64,000 nucleotides of DNA, taken from positions 731,851 to 795,850 of the forward strand of contig QRDG01000350.1 in assembly GCA_012064385.1 (NCBI GenBank), written 5' to 3'. The stretch's first letter is position 1, and each line of letters starts with the position of its first letter. The DNA is from Puccinellia tenuiflora. Lineage: Eukaryota > Streptophyta > Magnoliopsida > Poales > Poaceae. The translations under genes were made by a program, and so were the position numbers. Under the pieces are notes generated by a model. It had not been told where the DNA came from. It ran no database searches and was given only the letters and a program-made list of their open reading frames with translations. Positions 59,241-64,000 of the stretch are shown here, piece by piece.

Positions 59241-59559
59241 AAATAATAAGCTGAAGCAAATTTAGACGAGCATACATACCGTAAAAGTTATACGTGACCG
59301 AGCTGCGCACCCTAGCTGGCACCTCCAAAGCCTGCTTAATAGGTCGTGCGCGGTGAAAATGAAAAGGTACCATACGCAATGTGATGGACAGTAATATGCA
59401 GGGAAAGAACCAATTAGAGGTTGACACCTAGGAGCAACTGGAAAGTTCTATTTCTTAAATGATTAGATATTGGAGGAATTATTAAAATCACACTCACTTA
59501 AGATATAAGGCACACTATTTTTATCATGTTCTTTGATGCTCAACTTTAAGCACCTGATG
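59241..59559. other. intergenic spacer before the LINE
   Basis: I see nothing recognisable here. The LINE 5' end may lie within or just left of this stretch. Confidence 0.3.
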
Positions 59560-59680
59560 TAACCATGATGGACTTTGATGCGGATATATATGAGGACCCT
59601 AAGCGTGGGCCACCTAACGGGTCTGCCAATGATAAAACTGGGTCGAGGGTGGAGAAATCTGGAGATAATCATGTTTCTGA

Positions 59681-60961
59681 GTTGGCGCCCCTCGCGTGTG
59701 CGGGGGTGGTGTTGTGTGCGTGGGTGTCTTCGGCCATGGTGAGCCATGGTCCTCCCCTGCCTCCCCTCGAGCTGAGCATGGTGGCGTCGCTGCCCTGCTC
59801 TTCATCGTCCTGTGAAGCTCTCCCCCGCTCGGATGCAGGGGGTCTTTTAGATCGGGCGGATCTGTCGGGCGGCCCGACAATGCGGGTGTGTGCCGCCTCT
59901 TCGTCGGTCGACCTTGCGTGGTCTTGACGGTGGTGCCCCGGCTCCTTGGCTTGCCGTGCGGCTGCCAGATCGGGAGCCGTTGGGCAGTTTCCGGTGCTCC
60001 GAGTTGGGACTGGTGCACCGAGTCTCCGAGCTTCGTAGGCCGATGGCGGCGTCCTATGATGTCTTCTTCGCGTCCTCATGGCGGCGGTCGGCGGCCGGTT
60101 TTGGATGGGCCGCGGTGAAAACCGTGCAAGGGCAGTGTCCGTTGCTGGCGATGACCACACCTTGGTGTGTGGTTCCCCTTGTTGAAGGCATCGCCATGAA
60201 GATCCCTCCTTTTGTTGGACTGCCGGTTTCCATCTCTCCGTCCCACCTTGCTTTCCCCAGTGCGGGCGTTCGGTGCAGGTGTTCCTTGTAGTGGTTTGTG
60301 AATCGCCCTACAATCTCTCTATCGTTGCCGTCCTCGAACAATGCTGGCCTGGCTTCTTCTAAACGGTGTTTCCTTTGGTTTTGACGTCCTTCCAGAGCCT
60401 TGGGGGGCTTCTTCCTGGCCGGCGTCAAGCCACAGTTGATGCTGGTGTCTTCTTACTTATGCCACCGGCGAACGTTGGTTGATTGGGCTGCGACATGGTG
60501 ATGATCTAGGGTTGGTTTCCCGGGGTTTGGCGAAAGCTTTGCACGACTTGTCTCTGCCGGCAACGATGACGTCTTTGAACGCCGTTCACCTTCTTGGAGG
60601 CATTGCTGCAAGCCCCCGCCTTTGGATTCCCAAACCCTGCTAGGCTCCTTCCCGACGACGTGTCTTGGTAGTGGTGCTGCTGGTACGGTGGAGGTCTGTT
60701 GGTTTTGACATCTTCAACGCCGTCGCCTTGCAACAGAAGGCCAGGCGCCCCCTTTCAGATGAAGCATTTGCTTATTTTAGTGTTGCTTGGTCTTTTCTTT
60801 TGTGGTGCTCTGTTGCTGTGAGGTGTGTGTGTGGGGTTTGTGTTGGTGTGTGTGTTGTAGCTGGTTTCACCAGCGGGTCCTTGTAATTTGTATCTCTTAG
60901 CCGGTTGTTGGCTTTGTTAATTCAAATCCGGGCTCATTTCGAGCCTTCCGTCTAAAAAACA
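59681..60961 (+). mobile_element. nested 5'-truncated LINE 3' end with target-site duplication
   Basis: AATCATGTTTCTGA flanks the segment at 59667-59680 and 60962-60975, a 14-bp duplication typical of target-primed insertion. The insert ends with TAGCCGGTTGTTGGCTTTGT, a GAGCCTTCCG stretch and TCTAAAAAAC, resembling 3' ends of grass LINEs. No coding domain is recognised, so mostly 3' UTR was inserted. The outer LINE sequence continues across it. Confidence 0.75.
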
Positions 60962-60975
60962 AATCATGTTTCTGA

Positions 60976-62242
60976 TAATAGTGGCACACAGCTTTTTTTA
61001 AATGGTAATGGACTGAATGGGGCACAAGCAGCCAGTCTAGGTCGAATGATTTACTTGCCTCTTGTGCAAAAACAGATGGAGTTGGCTAGGTGAAGTTTGT
61101 CTCCGCCGGTTAGCAGGGGAAAGGTGATCTACTCTCCTCTGTTGCAAAAACAAATGGCTTCGGTTGGGACTTGCAGCGACATATCTCGGGTGGAGAAGGT
61201 TGATCAAGTTGTTGATCAAACTTTGGATGATTAAAATGGGCTTCTGAGTAAGGTACTTGATATATCCGTTTCAAATAAATTGTATTTTGAATTGGAGAAA
61301 ATATGTATTCAAGATGAGCACGAGGTAGTGACACCTCGGGCTAATCTTTTTTCCCTTTTTCTGCCCATGATGATGAAACTGGTGTGGATCATGATTGTAT
61401 GCAGGATGATCCAACCATCAAGGAAGTGGATCACACTGCCCAGCTTGAGGTGGTGGTGGATTCCTCTTCATCCAAACATGAAGCTATCGACAATACTGTG
61501 ATTTCTGTCGCGGCAGAGAACTTGCCGTTTTACTCTGGCACGGCAGAGATGTCAGTTTGTGAGGGTCCTATCGCGGCGAAGAAAGAGGAGGTTTCTTCGG
61601 CCGTGGCAGAGAAGCTGCCGGTGTTCAAGCCAGTCTTGGTAGAGCTTGATCACATTGCAGCCGCTGCCATTGGTGCTTGCTGGAGGGAGTAATCCTGTTG
61701 ATGGGCGTACTTCTTCGGTCGGGCAGGCAAAACCAACGATGGCGGAGGTCATCGCTTTTGGTTGGATTGCAAAACCATCAAGTGTGGGGCTTCGGTCGAG
61801 TGAGCGGTTGAGCGCCCAACCTAATTATGCTGATGCAACCGTGATGGAGAGAGCTGTGATGAGGGCTCAACGCTGGGATTCAGGTATTATACCCGACTCT
61901 AATCTCTCGCTTTTATCTTTATATAATGAGGTTATAATTGCTAGAGCGTCTAAACTTGGGGTGTCATTGGGAGCTTCTCCTAGTCAAGTTGCTAGTTCAA
62001 TTAATTTGCTGAAAGAAAACGAGGAATCTAGGGCAATCATCTTCCTATCAAATAATTTGCACACGTTAGATGGTAATGACAAACAGAGTTTGGTGATGAG
62101 GAGAGCCTCAAACCTCTGTGATGATAATGAGAACGAAGTTGAGGATGATGTGGAGTACCATATGGGTTCTTTAATACAACCGACTAAAGTTTCACGAAAA
62201 CGTACTACAAAGCAAGGCATTGGCCTAAGTGTTAAGAGATGA
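60976..62242 (+). pseudogene. LINE ORF1-like fragments
   Basis: Frames at 61384-61692 and 61646-62242 are acidic and serine-rich, then basic (VSRKRTTKQGIGLSVKR). They are separated by a frameshift near 61690, and stops lie upstream at 61090-61235. The segment NPVDGRTSSVGQAKPTMAEV and the position just before ORF2 suit the tail of a plant LINE ORF1. I saw no CCHC knuckle. Confidence 0.5.
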
Positions 62243-62286
62243 AGTGCACGCATTGCAACCTTAAGGAAATTATCTAAATGAAAGGT

Positions 62287-64000
62287 ATGATATAGAATAG
62301 TGATGGGTTTGGGGATACTGGAAACCACTTTGCGGTGCAAGAAGCGGTTAGGGATCATAAACTCGACTTTGTAGCTATAATCGAAACAGTGAGAGATAAT
62401 TTTGCAGCTCCCTTTCTCAAACATTTGGATTTTGCATGGTATGTGTTACCTCTGCAAGGTCGATCTGGCGGGATTTTGGTGGGCTTTAATGAAACAATAT
62501 TTTCAGTACAAGATGTTGTATCTGGGGATTTTTGTATCAAGATCCGAATTAGAAACAAAGCTGATGGGTTCCTTTGGTCCCTTGTGATTGTGTATGGGAC
62601 GGCCCAAGAAGAGCATAAGCATCTTTTTTTAGCTGAACTTGTCCGTATCCTGTGAGCATGAATCACTCCCTATGTTGGTGGGGGGTAATTTTAATATTAT
62701 AAGACGACCAGAAGAAAATAATTACTCTAAGTTTGACGCATGTTGGCCTTTTATTTTTAATGATATCATCGAGAGTCTAGACCTCCGAGAAATTGATTTA
62801 TCTGGACGACAATATACTTGGGCTAGTCGAAGGGAGGTTCCAACATTTGAAAAGTTGGACCTTTTTTGGCTAGTGTCGAGTGGGAACAAAAGTTCCGCTG
62901 GTTACGGTGCATGCTATCACCCCGTTCGAGATCGGATCACACCCCCCCCCCCCCTGATAATTGATTCAGGAAACCAAGCACATTTAGGAAACAAGTCCCA
63001 CTTCTCTTTTGAACTGTCTTGGTTGAAACAGGATGGGTTCTTTGAAATGGTAGCTCGTGAGTGGAGATCTATTATGGGAGGATCTAATCCTATTGAATGG
63101 TGGCAGTCCAAGATTGGCCATCCCCGTCAATATCTTAGGGGCTGGGCGAAAAATATTAGTGGAGAATATAAGAAGCAAAAAATAAAAGCTTTTACTACTC
63201 ATTGATGAGCTAGATATTAAAGCTGAAACGATACCTTTGTCTGTGGCAGAAAAAGAGGAAAAAAAAGGCCGATGAATTCATAGCTAGGCTGAGACGTGAT
63301 GAGGAGGCCAAGTGGTCTCAACGTGCAAAAGTAAAGCATGTTCAACAAGGAGGCGACAACACTATATATTTCCATCTCATTGCCAATGGAAAACATAGAA
63401 AAAAGCGCATCTTCCAATTAGAGCAGGATGAGGGGACTATAGTGGGAGAGAAAAATTTGAAAGTCTTTATCTCGGAATACTATAAAAAACATATTTGGTG
63501 CATCGGTTCCAAATAATTTTACGCTTGACAAATAATATATTGATGATTTGCCCCAAATATCCGTTGAGGAGAATACTATCCTCACATGTTCTTTTACTGA
63601 AAAGGAGGTGTGGGATGCTATTTCTCAAATGGAGCATAACAAAGCTCCTGGGCCGGATGGATTTCCAGCAGAGTTCTACCAAAAGTTTTGGTCAGTCATA
63701 AAATTTAATTTGATGCAGTTGTTTTCTCAATTACAAAATGGGGATCTTCCACTGTTTAAGTTAAACTATGGAGTGATCACCCTGCTGCCCAAGAAGGAAG
63801 ATGCCAGTAGGATTGAACAATATAGACCCATCTGTTTACTCAATGTGAGCTTTAAGATTTTCACTAAGAAGGGTACTAATCGTGTTTCCTTAATTGCTCA
63901 GAAAGTTATCCGACCAACGCAATCTGCTTTCATTCCAGGAAGGAATATTCTTGAGGGGGTAGTTTTACTCCACGAGACTATCCATGAGATTAAACAGAAA
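62287..64000 (+). pseudogene. LINE ORF2: APE endonuclease and start of reverse transcriptase
   Basis: The endonuclease begins NSDGFGDTGNHFAVQEAVRD after a TAG at 62293-62295. It includes LDFVAIIET, SGGILVGFNE and WSLVIVYG. The frame shifts near 62645, then reads LPMLVGGNFNII, where a GGDFN motif is expected, so Asp is replaced by Asn. LDLREIDLSGRQYTWASRR follows. After further breaks near 63205-63500, the RT starts: MEHNKAPGPDGFPAEFYQKF, YGVITLLPKKED, YRPICLLNVSFKIF and TQSAFIPGRNILEG. The RT frame is open to the window edge, before the catalytic YADD-type box. Confidence 0.85.

Larger units (their letters stand above)
59560..64000 (+). mobile_element. L1-type LINE, decayed, running off the window
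   Basis: ORF1-like frames at 59560-62242 are followed by an ORF2 with APE endonuclease and the start of reverse transcriptase. Frameshifts and stops show that it is inactive. A second LINE 3' end is nested at 59681-60961. The 5' border is not defined. Confidence 0.75.

Overview
This window is nuclear DNA of a grass, very probably a Triticeae species (wheat, Aegilops or barley group). The evidence is a Stowaway MITE with canonical CTCCCTCCGT ends, a Tat-lineage Ty3/gypsy retrotransposon, LTRs starting TGTCGGGG and TGATACGTCTCC, DUF6598 and defensin-like genes, and deep nesting of transposons around a few short genes. No bacterial features, rRNA, tRNA or CRISPR array were seen. All calls come from reading the sequence; family names rest on motifs and general knowledge, not on searches.

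Host genes: an intact intronless VPS28 (ESCRT-I) gene at 1473-2117 (+); a two-exon secreted defensin-like peptide gene at 15371-15902 (-); an unrecognised gene whose six predicted exons join in phase at 17075-22690 (-); and a three-exon DUF6598 gene at 32386-35363 (-). Weaker exon-like open stretches lie at 24898-27565 (-) and 57539-57769 (-).

Transposons, left to right. A LINE 3' remnant abuts VPS28. A 3'-truncated Ty1/copia element (about 5520-14672, -) keeps its 134-bp 5' LTR and PBS and has three later insertions, each with a clean target-site duplication: a 3.97-kb solo-LTR-like element (TTCAT), a 318-bp hAT MITE (CTGTGATG) and a 636-bp solo LTR (CCCTT). A hairpin MITE lies just upstream of the defensin-like gene's TATA box. 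A PIF/Harbinger-type element (TAA) carrying a decayed ORF sits in an intron of the six-exon gene. A CACTA-like element with palindromic subterminal repeats spans about 23326-30182. A Helitron-like 3' end is at 31696-31723. A second PIF/Harbinger element (TTA; ORF1 remnant) is at 35581-37064. Three TGATACGTC-type LTR-like units in mixed orientation fill 37991-42330.

From 42331 to 56275 lies a nearly complete 13.9-kb Tat/Retand gypsy element. Its gag-pol frame is open for 6.75 kb apart from four stops, all TAG. Next come a tandem array of about 15 55-bp units resembling the element's own polypurine tract, two antisense genes (one decayed with a Transposase_28-like domain, one intact), and a solo LTR lodged in an antisense intron. 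The right edge (about 59560-64000, +) is a decayed LINE with ORF1, APE endonuclease and the start of the reverse transcriptase, interrupted by another LINE 3' end with a 14-bp duplication. It runs off the window.
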